Assembly: GCA_943704415.1 (NCBI GenBank)
Contig: CALSCO010000613.1
Span: 1-39,301, forward strand
Direction: 5' to 3'
DNA from: Parvularia atlantis
Taxonomy: Eukaryota; Opisthokonta; Rotosphaerida
Length of the DNA stretch: 39,301 bases
The notes below the pieces were generated by a model. That model did no database searches and was not told the DNA's origin. It saw nothing but the letters and a program-made list of their open reading frames with translations. Both the position numbers and the translations under genes were made by a program. Shown here piece after piece: positions 10,801 through 22,541 of the stretch (positions within the stretch are counted from its first letter, which is position 1; each line of letters starts with the position of its first letter).

Positions 10801-13800
10801 GTTGGCGTCCGTCGTGACCGTCTTGAGGCCGATGAACTCCATCAGGTCAAAGTTGGCGTCGCGGATGTACCTGGGCGCCGCGCGTCAGTCGGGCTGTACG
10901 CACAGCGCCCCGCCCGCACAGGATCTTGCGCGTCCACCACTGCGCCAAATGGTCCGTGCGCGTGAAGTGCCGCACGATCTGGCCACGCACGATAAGCTGC
11001 GCGCCGCCACGCGTCAGCCCGAGCGCCCGAGCACATTGGCGTGCGCGCAGACCTCGAACCCGTTCACGCCCGGCTGGCTGATGATGCTCACGCCCGTGAT
11101 CTCCTTCGCCTTGTACACCTTGTGCGGCGCACGGCCCATGTTGCTCTTGTAGTAGTAAAAGTCGCCGTTGATGATCGCCAGCCACAGCTTGGCACCGCCC
11201 TCGACGATGTAGCCTGTCGCGGCCCAGAGGGGCATTGAGCGCGGCGAATGACGCGAGGTGGTGCGCACGCGCACCCTCGATCACCGGCGAAAACATCTCC
11301 TCGGGAATCACGTCGCTGTCCTCGTCCGCGTCGACCGCCTCGCCGAGCGCGCGCGACCGCCGGCGCTTGCGGTCAGCCGCGCGCACGGCCTTGCCGGCGA
11401 CGCGCAGCAGCATGTGGATCCACTCCATCGCTGCCTGCACGTCTGCGGCCTTATAGAAGATCGACTCGCGCGGCGTCGCCAGCTGGAACACGTTCATCTC
11501 GGGCGACGCGCCCTGCTGCACCGTCGGGTCGTCAGCGCTGTCGGTCGGGTCACACAGCCGGATCGACACGATCGTCTCGAGGCGGAAGCTGCTCGCCGGG
11601 CGTCAGCGCGGCAGGCCAGCGCGTCCGGCACGCACCTCTCGAGCGGCATCGACGACGAGTCCAGGAACGCGCGCTCGTTGGCAAACGCGTTGATTACGCC
11701 GTCCTGCAGCACCACGTAGCGCCGCGCCCACTTGGCCGTGCCGAACCAGCCTTCGGAGAACAGGTCGAGGAAGCCGTCGCGGTACACCTGCGGCCAAGCG
11801 CAGTGAGTCCGGTTGCGCTAATGGAGCGCACGTGCGCGCACCTCGCCGCGCAGCGTCGTCTTCTTGGCGCTCAGCGGCGTGGCCATGCCCGGCGAGGACA
11901 TGTCGGAGGCTGCACGCGTGCACGTCAGTCGGCGGCACATGCACTGTGCGCTGCGCCGCACCAACGCTCTGCGGTCGTCCAACGGTCAACCGCGGCGGCG
12001 TCTTGACGGCGTCGGGCGTCGGCTGTGCGGCCACACCGCCCGTAGTCTGCATCGCCGGCTGCGTACAGCGCGTCAGCGGGGCGCCGACAGCGGCACCGCA
12101 GCCCACGTGGCACCTTGTGGCCCGTGGCGTCACCCAGCGCCTTGAGCCAGCGGTCGCGCTCGTTGCTACTCGCGGTCTTGAAGCGGTGAACGGTCTGTGT
12201 GCGCAGGATGATGGCGAAGATCGTCTGCGGGGCGTGCGGGAGTCAAACGCACGCCAGCGGCCGCGGCAGCAGCCACCCACTTGCTCCTCATCCTCGCGCG
12301 CGCTGTGGTACTGCAGTTGCGCAATGTCCACCAGCGCGATCGACGTGAGGCTCTGCGCGTCGTCACGGTCGACAGCGATGTGGATGCGCGAGCCGAGCAT
12401 GGCCACCCAGCGGTACTCCCACGTGCTGTAGAAGAAACCGCGGTTCTCGAGCTGGCGCCGCCGTGAGCAGCCGTGCGCAGTCGATGTCCTGCGCACCTGC
12501 AGGTAGCCCTCGGGCGCCTCGGCCTCCTTCTTCTTCTTGATGCGCGTGACGGCACGCTTGAGGCCGCCCTCCTCCGGCGGCGCGTCAAAGATGGACACGG
12601 CTGCATCCGCGCACACGCATTGAGCGTCCGCCGGCCGCGAGCGGCGCAGCGCACGGACGCACCGCCCTCGGGCTTCATGTCCATCAGCACGGGCGCGGCC
12701 GCCGCCCCGGCGCGCCACTTCTCAACGTCCGCCGACGGCTTAGGCGCAGGTCAGCAGCTGAAGGGCACAGCACGCTGCTGCGGTCGGCACCTTGGGCTGC
12801 GCCGTTGGCGGGAAGAGGTCTTCGGGAAAGTACTTGCCGGCCTTGCGCGGGATGCGCACCGAGACGGTCTGCACAAAGCTGTCGTTGCTGCGCGGCTGCG
12901 TCAGGCCACGCGCGCACGTCGTGGTGCCGCGGCGCACGCACCACAGCTTGAGGAACCGCCCGACCTCGAACTTGTCGACGTCGCATATAAACTTGGGCAT
13001 CATCGCCACGGCCGTCTGGCGCGTCGCGCGCGCGCGCGTGTGAGGCACGCCGGTGCGCTGCGCCCCGCGGGACGCACCTGCGGCCGCTCGGTCTTGATCT
13101 CGTTGAGGAATTTGATTGAGCGGTCGGCCTCGGTGTACTCGTACAGCCGGATGCCCTCGCCCTGGGACACCGGCGCCGCGGTTCAGCCCCGCCCGCGTGC
13201 CTCTGAGCCGGCCCCGCGCACTTTGCTCGACAGGTAGAGCAGGCCGATGGATGGGTCGTAGAAGGGCGTGAACGCGCCGGGCGAGTTGCCCGCACGCTCG
13301 CGCTGCAGCGGCTTGTCCATCTTGCGCCCGTCCCACACGCACACCTGGCGGTCGCCAGCCCTGGGCAGCGCGGCGTCAGCGGCGCGGCCCCGCAGCGACG
13401 ATGCGGCGCACTTGTCAAACGCCGTCGTGACAAAGTCGAACGCGTCGTTGATGAAGCAAAGCCCGAGCCCCTTGGCTGCGGCGAAGTCGGTCACGGTGGA
13501 CTGCGCGCGCGGCGTCAGGGGACGGCCCTGCGGCGTGCGGCGTGCGACGCGCCCTGACTGGCGAGTTCTTGGCGCGCGGGTCGTACATGTTGAGCTTGCC
13601 GTCCTTGCACGACTGCAGCACGAGGTCGCCGGCGTACGACCTGTCAAGACGCCGTGAGCCGCGCACGCCGCCGCCGGCCCGCAGCGACGCACCAGGCGAT
13701 CGACAGCGTCGGCTCCTCGAAGCCCTCGAGGATCTGCAGCTCCTGCATCGTGCGGAAGTCCCACAGACGCATGGTCATGTCGCTGCGTGCGGGCGTGTGA

Positions 13801-14505
13801 GCGCATCGCGTCACATCGCGCGGCTGGGCTGCGCGCACCTCGACGCGGTCAGCAGCAGATCGGCGACGGTGGGATGGAACTTGAGCTGGTCCACGCGCTT
13901 CTCGTGCCCGGCCAGGTAGCTCTCGGCCGCGGTGAGGTCAAACACGAGCTGGCCGTCGCCCGGGAAGCGCCAGATCTGCGTCGTGCGCCGCAGTGTGTCA
14001 GACCCCGCCGCCTCCACCGCGGCACCGCCGCTGCCTTGACGACGCTGTCGCGCCCGGCCGTCGCGATGAGGCACCGGTCGAACGGGTAAAAGTCAAAGTC
14101 GATCAGCTGCTCGCCCGTGGCTGGCGCGGGCGTGTGAGCGACTGCGCAACAGCGGACGGGGCGTGAGGGCGCACTGCGGATCAGGTACGGCGTGCGGTTG
14201 ACCTTGCCCGGCGCGTCGACGCTGTGCACGGCCAACGAGCCGCTGAGGCCGCCGGCCGCGTTGGACCAGGGCGTGGCGAAGAAGCGGTCGTTGCACTGCG
14301 CGTTCGTGAGTCGGCTTGCCCCACGGCCGCGCGTCCGCCCGGCCAAACGCACGCGCAGCAGCGTCGGGCTGGTCACGGCCACGGCCAGGCCCTCAAAGCA
14401 GCGCTCGGGCACCACCGCGCCGAAGACGTTGCGGAAGCGCCCGGTGTTGCCGAGCGTGCCGGGGCCGGCGACGCTGGCGTGGCGCGAGAGGCTCGTGCTG
14501 CTCAT
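7849..14505 (-). CDS. vilA: Villidin (WD repeats, three PH, gelsolin repeats, headpiece)
   Basis: Large multi-exon gene. The N-terminus (14505 to about 12780) is coronin-like WD40: RNVFGAVVPERCFEG, IWRFPGDGQLVFDLTAAES with LAGHEKRVDQLKFHPTVADL, MTMRLWDFRTMQ, DLVLQSCKDGKLNMYDPRAK, RQVCVWDGRKMDKPLQ, IRLYEYTEADRSIKFLNEIK and MPKFICDVDKFEVGRFLKLW. Three PH domains follow, near 12470-12110 (WEYRWVAMLGSRIHIAVDRD), 11790-11390 (WFGTAKWARRYVVLQDGVIN) and 11240-10920 (AKLWLAIINGDFYYYKSNMG). About five gelsolin-type repeats occupy roughly 10740-8000 (for example SDFNYVIDADGELFVWSGSA, YVVYFWQGRDSS, DVFCWNGRYSSLRAQQAV, SHVYILDCITDVYVWIGSKS). The villin headpiece ends the protein (EYLSDEEFARVFAMGRDTF, then KWKQEQLKRQKKLF). 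This order matches Dictyostelium villidin, a membrane- and cytoskeleton-associated protein. Individual exon limits are approximate. Confidence 0.92.
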
Positions 14506-14710
14506 GCACTGAAACGCGCCCTGGGGTCAGGGATCTCCGCCGCGGGCCTGGCGCACCGACGCCGTGAGCACGCGACTGTGCCGCGGCCGCAGGCCCGAGC
14601 GGCAAGACACAGCGGGGCACAGCAGGGGAGGGCGCGGGCACGCGAGACCCAAAGAGGAAGCGGCTGGAGGAGCGCGGGCGCATACGTACTCAACAATTGA
14701 GATTTGATCG
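14506..14710. promoter_or_regulatory. Divergent promoter, villidin / RhoGEF
   Basis: 205 bp between start codons. An AT-richer stretch (tactcaacaattgagatt, about 14688-14705) sits just upstream of the RhoGEF ATG and contains the palindrome CAATTG. The rest is GC-rich with no recognised motif. Confidence 0.45.
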
Positions 14711-17700
14711 ATGAGCGTGCGGGGTGCGACCGACACCACCGAGCGGCTCCTCGCGCGGCGCGCCGAGGCCGCGCAGTTCTGGTACGCGTCTCGCGCCGTG
14801 CGCCGTGGCACGCGCGAGTGACACGCGGCCGCACGCGAACGTCGCAGGCTGCACGCGCTGCTCGGCCGCGACGTGAGCGGCGACCTGTTTGAGACGCTCA
14901 AGGAGGGCGAGCTGCTGTGCCACGCGATGAACGCGATCGTGCCCGGGGCTGTGCCCGCGGTCGCGCCCGGCGGCGACAACGCGGCGCGCCTGGCCAACGT
15001 CGCGGCGTTCCTGCGCGCCGCCGAGGCCTTCGGCGTCCCGCCCCAGTTTCTGTGCAAGGCGCCCGACGTCGTCGCCGGCCGCTCCAAGATGAAGACGCTG
15101 CAGACCATCTTCATGCTCTCGTACACGGCCGAGAAGCACCAGGTCGACATCCCGTACCTGCTCAGCCCGTGCGTGCCGCCGCCGTGGCGTGCGTGCTGCG
15201 TCTGAGCCGCCGTCCCGCAGCGACATGAAGAACATCAGCAAGTGGGCCGTCGGCAGCGGCAAGGACAACAACAACAACAACAACGGCAGCGGCGGCGGCG
15301 GCGGCGGCGGCAACGCAGCCAACCTGCAGATGCCCGAGCTCGCGCCCATGGCCCCGCCGCCGCTCCTGCCGCAGGCCTCATTCTCGGCCGCCGCGCTCGA
15401 CGGCGAGGGCGGGTCGCCAATGCCGTCGTCGCCCGCGGTCGAGCGCAACATGGTCACGCGCCAGTCGATGGACAACGCCGTGGCCGGGCGCGTGGCCCAG
15501 GCGGTCGCGCCGATCAACTCCAAGCTGGAGCACATCGAGTTCATCAACAAGACGCTCACGATCAAGGCACGCGCGCGCGGCGTCGCTGGGCGGCGAGCGC
15601 TAACACGCACATTGCAGATGGGCGAGATGATGGAGAAGATGACCGAGGCGTTCCAGCAGATGTCGACGCGGCTGACGCAGGTCGAGACGTCGATGCAAGT
15701 GCTCCTGGCGCGGTCGGAGGAGAGCGAGAAGGGCCAGAAGCAGATTCTCCACGTGCGGCGCCTCGCCGGCGGGTCACTGCAGCGCCTGACTTACGTCTTG
15801 CGCGCGCACGCGCACGCAGATGCTCGAGCCGTCCGCCGCTGCCATGCCGCCGCTGCAGAAAGCCGGGCCCGCGCTTCTCGACACGCCCAAAATGGCGCGC
15901 AGGATCGGCGCCTCGCCGCTCATGAGTGACCCGGAGTCTGACCTCGAGCCGGCGCACGGCGACCTCGGTGCGCGCTTAGCGTGCTCAATGCGCTTGGGGC
16001 GCACGGCGGCTGACGCGCTGCGCGCAGTGCGTGGCCGCTTCCGTGCGCACACGGGCCAGCCGCAGCACAGCCGCTCGAGCTCGTCGCACCACGGTACGCG
16101 CGCCGATACCTTCGACGCACGTGATACGGCGTCGACTCACACCGCGCCGCAGAGCACCAGGGCTCCGAGTCGGTCATAAAGCACTCGAGCAGCCAAGAGT
16201 CGCTGGACGACATCTCGATGCCGCAGGCCAACACGCAGGGTGCGGTGCGCCCGCTGTCACGCACTGTGCCAACGCCGTCCGCAGTGAAGCGCCAGCGCTG
16301 GTACGAAACAAGCATCGGCAGCTCGGTGGACCTGTCCAAGCTGAGCAAGGTGCGCGGGGCGCAAGGGCTGCACGCGCGTGGCCGTGCTGATCTGATGCGC
16401 GCCGCAGACCGAGATGAACCGGCAGGACGCCGTGTACGAGCTCATCGACTCGGAGGTCGACTACGTCAAGGACCTTCAAGTGCGTGGCGCGCGCCACGCT
16501 GAGCCGGCGCCGCGCCGATTCTCGCACTTGCGCGCGCCAGGTCGTGATGGACGTGCACATGAAGCGTCTGCGCGAGGCCAACATCCTCACCGAGCGCGAC
16601 ATGACCACGCTGTTCTCCAACCTGCCGCAGCTGCTCTCGGTTAACAAGGTGGGCGCGCATGCGCGCTGCTGACGCCGTTGCTGACCGCCTGCCGCTCCGT
16701 CGTAAAGGAGCTGGCCGACATCCTCGTGCAGAAGCGCCAGAGCACGCCGGTCGTGATGGAGCTGGGCGAGGTGTTTGTGCGGCTGGTGCGTGCCGCGTCA
16801 GCGCAACATCCGCCGCCCGCTGAGCCCGGGGCGGCAGTACGAGTACTTCAAGATCTACACGGTGTACTGCAGCAACCACATGGCAGCCGGCCGCCTGCTC
16901 AACAAACTGCACTCGACCAACGACGACTTCAAAAAGATCCTCGACGTGCGCGCGTGGCGCGGCAGCGAGCGGGTGTTGCGGTGCTGACGGACGGCGTAGC
17001 ACTGCACCAACGACGTACCCGAGACGCGCCACCTCACGCTCGAGTCGTACCTGATCAAGCCCGTGCAGCGCATCTGCAAGTACCCGCTGCTGCTGCGAGT
17101 GCGCTGGCCAGTGGCTGTCGGCGGGCGCGCGCCTGACGCGCGTGCCCAGGTGATCATGCGCGAGACGCCGAGCGACCACGTGGACTTCACCAACATGCAG
17201 ATCGCGATCGAGAAGATCGAGTCGGTGCTGCAGATGATCAACGACCGCACGCAGTTTGCCGACGAGAGCCAGCGCATCCTCCTGTTGCAGTCGCGTATCG
17301 AGTCAAGCGAGGTGCTGTGGCCTGGCGCGGCGGTGGCACCGCTCACGCGGCCGCGCTGTGGCAGCCGCTCGAGCTGCTAAACCCGTCGCGTCGCCTGCTG
17401 ATGGAGGGCCTGGTCAGCAAGCTGCAGAAGGGCCAGAAGCCGAAGGAGCGCTACCTCGTCCTGTTCAACGACCAGGTGCGTCCGCGTGCGCACGATTGGA
17501 CGGCGGGCTGCCTAACTGACGGCGGCTGTCGACCCGCAGCTGCTCATCTGCAAGCCGCTCGCGTTCTCGAAGAACCGCTACCAGCTTGCAAAGACCGTCC
17601 AGGCCGGCATGTTCCTCGTCAACCCGGCCGCCGAGGCCGGTGCGGGACCGCCCGCCCCGCCGAGTGCAGCGCGCGTTGCTGACGCCGCCCCGGGGCTGCA

Positions 17701-19556
17701 GTCGACAAGTACTTTAAGCACTCGTTCCAGCTGATCCTCGTCGGCGTCGAGAAGATCGACATCGGTGCGGCCGCCTGTGGTACAGCAGCGGGGGTGCTGA
17801 CGTGCACCGTGTAGGGTGCAGCAGCGAGGACGAGCGCGCCAGCTGGATCAAACTGCTGGAGCAGGCCAGCCTCGAGTCGATAAAGCGCGGTGCGCTGCTG
17901 CTGCCCCGGTCCGTGCAGGCACGACTGAGCGCGCGGCATGCCAGTGCAAGCGTCACGCACGATCAGCAGCGGGCCGATCTCGTCGCCGTCGACTGAGGGG
18001 CTGACAGCACTCGTTGCGGAGAAGGCACGTCACGGCCATGCGCGCGCGCTCGACGCTGGCGGCTGAGCGGTCGCGCGAGCAGCAGCCGGAGCGCGCGCCC
18101 GCGGTGGACAAGGACGGGTCTGTACGCCACTCGGCCGACGCGCCCGGGTCGCGCACTCCCAAGGGTGCGCCGTGCGTGCGCTGGGAGGCGCTCGGATGCT
18201 GACTGGGTGTGCACGCACGCGACAGCGCTGCGGCTGCTCGGCCTGGACGACTCGTCCGCGTCGCTGACGAAGAAGGGCGCGGTGGACACGCTGCCCAAGT
18301 TTGACAAGCGCCGGCGCGGGAGCGTGGACGCGTCGGCGTTCATCCGCCCAAGCCAGCCCGACCCGGAGACGGTCGAGAACGTGGTCGAGGAGATATTTGT
18401 GACGACGCGCGAGTACACGTCCAACGAGGAGTACGAGATTTCGTTCGCCGCCGAGCAGCTCGTGCTGGTGGTCAACAGGCGGCGCGACGACTACTGGAAG
18501 GCGCGCGACCCTCGCGCGTCCGCGTGCGCACGCTCTGACACTGCGCGCGTGCAACAGGTGCAGATGAAGGACGTGTGCGGCTGGATCTTCTCGCGGCACT
18601 TGCGGCCGGCGGACGACATCGTCGGCAAGGTGCGCTTGCCTGCTTGTGCCGCGGCATAGCCACGCTGACCGAGGCGTGCTAGGCGACCGTGATCGATAAG
18701 CTGAAGAAGATCCCGAACTTCAGCGTGCTCACGTGCCCCGCGTACGCCGAGCGGGTGCATCGGCCTTGCTTGCTTGCGCGCCGCGCACAAGGGCCTGACA
18801 CGGCACGACACACGCAGCAAAAGAAGAACCGCAACATGTTCACGCTCACGCGCGCCAACAAAAAGGACATACGCGTGTCCATGAACGACCCGAGGTGTGT
18901 CTGTCACGGTGCACCAACCGGCGAGAGGGCTGCTGACGCGACGCCAGGCCGCCGACCGCGCAGCCGCCGCTCGTCACAACGCCGAGCGCGCACGGCACGG
19001 CGTCGGCGCAGGCCACGCCGCAGATCGGCAGCGGCGGGCCGATGCTGCCCATCCCCGCGCACGTCACGGCGAGCGTGCCGAGCAGCACAGCGGCGAGCGG
19101 CGTGGGCCACACGTCGTCCAGCAGCGAGTCGTCGTCCATGACGGTGCGCCCCGCCAGGCCGCGATCGCTGCCAGCTGACGCACGGCGCACGCAGACCAAG
19201 GTCCGCACCATCTCGCAGGAGGGCTTCAAGGCCGCGGGCCGCGTCTGGCGCAAGGTGACCAACACGGACGACTCGGCCTACTACTACTGCCCCGAGTCGT
19301 ACGAGACGTGCTTGGTGCTGCCCAAGAACGACGAGGGCGGGGCGTGGTTCGCCTGGGTGCGCGCGACGGGCGCTGTGTGTTCGCGCGCACGCTGCCGACC
19401 TCCTCACGCCCCGCGTAGGTCGAGGAGCCCGTGGCAGAGTGCCCTGGCTGGGTCGAGATTGACAACAACGGGCTCGTGTACTACTACAACCGCAACACGC
19501 AGGAGACCGTGTGGTCGCTCGGGCTGGACGTGACCGAGCCTGTGTCGGTCGTATGA
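14711..19556 (+). CDS. Multidomain RhoGEF: CH, DH-PH, SH3-like, WW
   Basis: Many-exon gene. After MSVRGATDTTERLLARRAEA comes a calponin-homology domain (about 14760-15170: FETLKEGELLCHAMNAIVPG, PQFLCKAPDVVAGRSKMKTL). An Asn/Gly low-complexity linker and a coiled coil follow (near 15480-15740: VAPINSKLEHIEFINKTL, MEKMTEAFQQMSTRL). The DH domain spans about 16410-17300: YELIDSEVDYVKDL, MTTLFSNLPQLLSVNK, LTLESYLIKPVQRICKYPLL (the conserved helix that binds Rho) and IEKIESVLQMINDRT. The PH domain (17370-17900) has EGLVSKLQKGQKPKERYLVL and ends SEDERASWIKLLEQA. Then an SH3-like unit (YEISFAAEQLVLVVNRRRDD ... DVCGWIFSRHL), a WW-like unit (WRKVTNTDDSAYYYCPESYE) and a canonical WW domain (PGWVEIDNNGLVYYYNRNTQ). 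It is predicted to activate Rho/Rac at actin structures. Intron 15567-15617 is GC-AG. Confidence 0.88.
15567..15617 (+). other. GC-AG intron in the RhoGEF gene
   Basis: The exon ends ATCAAG and the intron starts GCACGCGC and ends TTGCAG. Both neighbouring codons are in phase 0. No GT is available at this position. The intron length (51) is a multiple of three without an in-frame stop, so retention would add 17 Arg/Ala-rich residues to the coiled coil. Confidence 0.6.
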
Positions 19557-19794
19557 GCGTGTCTGCATTCTTGATTATTCTTTGCTTTCATCTTTGCGGG
19601 GGAGGCCGCAGGCGCACGGTGGCGCAGGAGTGGAGATCTTACAAGTGGCGGCCGCGCCGGCGCGCCGAGCATCGTGGCTGGGAAAAAATCGGCCTGGAAG
19701 GTTGGTCTTGGGGGTCGGATGCAGTGTCTCAGCGTGTGATGTGTGGTGTGCGTGGGTCGGTGGGATGCGGGGCGCGTAGGCTGCCCGCTGCTGT
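19557..19794. other. Convergent 3' gap between RhoGEF and 7TM-RGS genes
   Basis: The largest convergent gap in the window (238 bp). It begins with a T-rich stretch (gattattctttgctttcat) right after the RhoGEF stop and contains a GGGAAAAAATC segment, both compatible with cleavage/polyadenylation regions. No gene is seen. Confidence 0.4.
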
Positions 19795-22186
19795 TCAGTC
19801 CCACGGGTTGACAAACTTCTTGCGCTCGAGGCTGTCCTGGCGCACGAGGTCGGCGCCGCTGGGGATGTGCCGCAGCTCGATCTGCGCCTCGTTGCCCACC
19901 GCGCCCGTGGACGACTCTTCCCTACCGCCGTTGGACGACTCGGCCCGGCCGTTGGACGATTCGCGCGCGAGCTGCGAGTCCGACTCACGCCCGGCGGGGC
20001 GCGACGTCGCCCCGTGGCCGGTCAGCGACATGTTGGACTGGATCTCGTCGCCCACGAGCTTGAGCTTGGGCCCAAGCTCGGCGTACTCGCGCTTGAGCTG
20101 CCGCACAGGCAGCGTCAGCCCAGGGAGACGCACGCGGGCCGGCTCCGCACCTTGTCGACCGAGGCCTTGAGCGGAATGAAGTCCTCCGAGCGGACGAAGC
20201 GCGGGTACGGGTCTACGCGCGTGGCATGAGGCCGAGCTGCCCCCTGCGCCGACGGCCGGAGCGCACCCTGCAGCATCAGGTTGAAGATGTGCCGCTCGGC
20301 CTCGACGAAAAGCTTGCTGAACTCGCCGCGGTTGACCGCGTCCATGTCGGCGACGGCCGCGTCTGCCGAACGCACGTCATGTGTCACCAGGCAGCCCGTA
20401 CGCGCCGCAGCAGCCGTGGAGCGCACCGAGCCGTCCGCGGATGCTCTCGGCCACGCCAAAGGTCAGGTTGACCTGCGCGATCGAGCCCTCCTTGACGTAC
20501 TTCTCGAAAAGGTCCAGCGCCCTGCGCGGTTGCGTCAGCGCACGTCTCGCGCGGTTGCCACAAGGACGCACTTGTCGACCACTTGCGCCGTCGGCAGGCC
20601 CTGCTCAGGGTCGCTCTGGCGGCGGAACGTGCGGACCTCGTCCCAGAAGAGGATGTTCTCGACCGCAAACTCGCGCGCGAGGAAGTCACTGAAGGCCACA
20701 AAGCCCGCGCTGGACGTGAGCACGATCTTCATCTCGGTGGCCTGCTCGAGCTTGAAGCTGGGCGAGCGGCGGAGGTACACGGTGCGGCCGAGGTGCCACT
20801 GCGGCGCGGCAGTCGGTCAGGCGCGACCGTGTCCCCGGGGCGCGCTCGCGCGACGCACGCTCTCGTGCACGGGCTTGATCGTGCGGATGACGAACAGGAA
20901 GGCCATGATCACTAGCGGCACGGCCGCCGAGACGCGGAAGACGTCGGCATTGATCGCCTTGAGAGAGTTTACGATCGAGAAGATCGCGAACGGGATGACG
21001 CCCAGGATCGCGGCGATGCCCGTCAGGCGCATCTCCTGCGCGGGGGCGTGAGCGTGGGCCCAGTGACGCGTGCGCGCACGGAGGGGGGACATGCGAGCGC
21101 ACGCACCCACTTGATGCCCATGTTGTCCTCCGCCTTGTCGCGGAAGAGCACGGCGAGGAAGATGAAGCAGATCGCGTACATGACGAGCTCGGCCGAGAGC
21201 AGTCCGGCCGATGGCGAGATGTTGCAGCCATAGGTGTCGAAGAAGAACGTGGGCGGGGCGGACGTCTTGAGCAGGAAAAACACGGGGATGATCAGCACGG
21301 CGGCGGCGCCCGTGATCAGGAGGAATATGAGGCGGCGCGACGCGAAGCCGAGCGAGAACTTGACACGCGCCCACCACTGCGCGCGCGCGCGGCCAGAGGT
21401 GCGTGAGCCGCGTGCGCGCGCAACCAGCAGCCACCGCTCGCGCGCGTGCCTTGTAGTCGGCCGTGCCCGTCCCGACGCCGACGATGTTCTTGAGCAGCGG
21501 CTCGAGCTGTTTGCGGTCCTGCGCCTTGCCGATGGCGGTCTTGACGACGTTCTTGTTGTGCGCGACGAGGAGCAGCCACGCGCGCGCGATGTACAGCAGG
21601 CACAGCAGGTTGATCTGCGCCAGCCGCGACCGGTGTCAGTGAGCTCGCTCCCCCGACCACCACCGTCCGTCGCACGCACGCCGATGTGGCTGTCCAGGAC
21701 GTGCAGCACGCAGGGCCTGGTGGCGCAGCAGGGGCGCGGCGTCAGCCACCGACGGAGGGCACGTGGCGCAGCAAACGCACCAGTCGGCCTGGAATAGCAT
21801 TTTCCACAGGAAGACGAACGAGAGCAGCGCCGTGACGATGTCGAGGCCGAGCACGAGGAAGGGCTCGCGCGCGCGCAGCGGCAGGTAGTCTGCGCGTGCG
21901 AGGCGGCCAGGCGCACGGGGTGTCAGCCGTTGCGGCGGCGTTTCACCGGCGTTCCACGCACTGCGGCGGACGACAGCGATCGCGCCGTAGACGACGTAGA
22001 ACGCCAGCACCGGCGCAAACACGACGCAGAAGATCTCTATGTGCGTGCGCGCGGTGGGGGAGGGTGGCGGGGCGGCGCTCGGATTACCGCAGCGGAGGCA
22101 ATCGCAGGTGACGCACGTTGGCCGTTCCACGGCAGTGGCGTCAGGCCGTTGCCGAAGGTGTGCGGCGTCGGCGCGGTCGTGCTCAT
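19795..22186 (-). CDS. Seven-TM protein with C-terminal RGS domain
   Basis: Starts MSTTAPTPHTFGNG at 22186. Seven hydrophobic helices follow: IFCVVFAPVLAFYVVYGAIA; FLVLGLDIVTALLSFVFLWK; INLLCLLYIARAWLLLV; LIFLLITGAAAVLIIPVFFL; AELVMYAICFIFLAVLF; TGIAAILGVIPFAIFSIV; and AAVPLVIMAFLFVI. An RGS domain follows (about 20790-20230): MKIVLTSSAGFVAFSDFLAR then EFAVENILFWDEVRTF, FEKYVKEGSIAQVNLTF and NRGEFSKLFVEAERHIFNLM. F.dFL..EF..ENILFW is the RGS signature. The tail is Ser/Asn/Glu-rich and ends ERKKFVNPWD. The family role is GTPase acceleration on G-alpha at the membrane, as in plant RGS1. The gene includes a 10-nt microexon (21689-21680) and a GC-AG intron (21449-21377). Ligand and G-alpha partner are unknown. 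Confidence 0.87.
21377..21449 (-). other. GC-AG intron in the 7TM-RGS gene
   Basis: The exon ends GACTACAAG and the intron starts GCACGCGC, the same eight bases as the GC-AG intron of the RhoGEF gene, and ends GCGCAG. Reading phase 0 on both sides restores the frame into WWARVKFSLGF; reading straight through leaves this frame. Confidence 0.65.
21680..21689 (-). other. 10-nt microexon between TM2 and TM3
   Basis: CCACATCGGC is flanked by GGACAG upstream and GTGCGTGC downstream. Joining exon end GACTG directly to the next exon would create TGA; including this microexon gives D-C-H-I-G and keeps the frame into INLLCLLY. Confidence 0.5.
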
Positions 22187-22241
22187 GCTGGGCGCACGCG
22201 CGGCGACGCTGCTGTGGTGCGGCCGGGTGGGCGGCGGCGGC

Positions 22242-22279
22242 GGCGGGTGAGCGCGGTGCCGGCGGGTGAGCGCGGTGCC
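22242..22279. repeat. Perfect 19-bp direct tandem repeat
   Basis: GGCGGGTGAGCGCGGTGCC occurs twice back to back (22242-22260 and 22261-22279) upstream of the 7TM-RGS gene. Confidence 0.9.
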
Positions 22280-22541
22280 AGCACGTAAACAGAGCGAACG
22301 TCAGGCCGCAAAGAAATGAAAAAGCCGACCCAAACACGGCCGCGACAGCGCGTTTCAAGCGGCGGCGTGCGCGGCGACGCGTCGGGACCCGAGGTGCGAA
22401 GGGTGCTGGCGACGCGACGCGGGGGCGGGGAGGCGTGCGCGTGCGGGCGGCAGCGGTGGGGCGCAAGGGCAAGGCAAGAAGGGCGGCGAAACGGCACTGG
22501 GGGAAAAACAACGAAACGGTCCATGCATATAGCCTTGGCAT

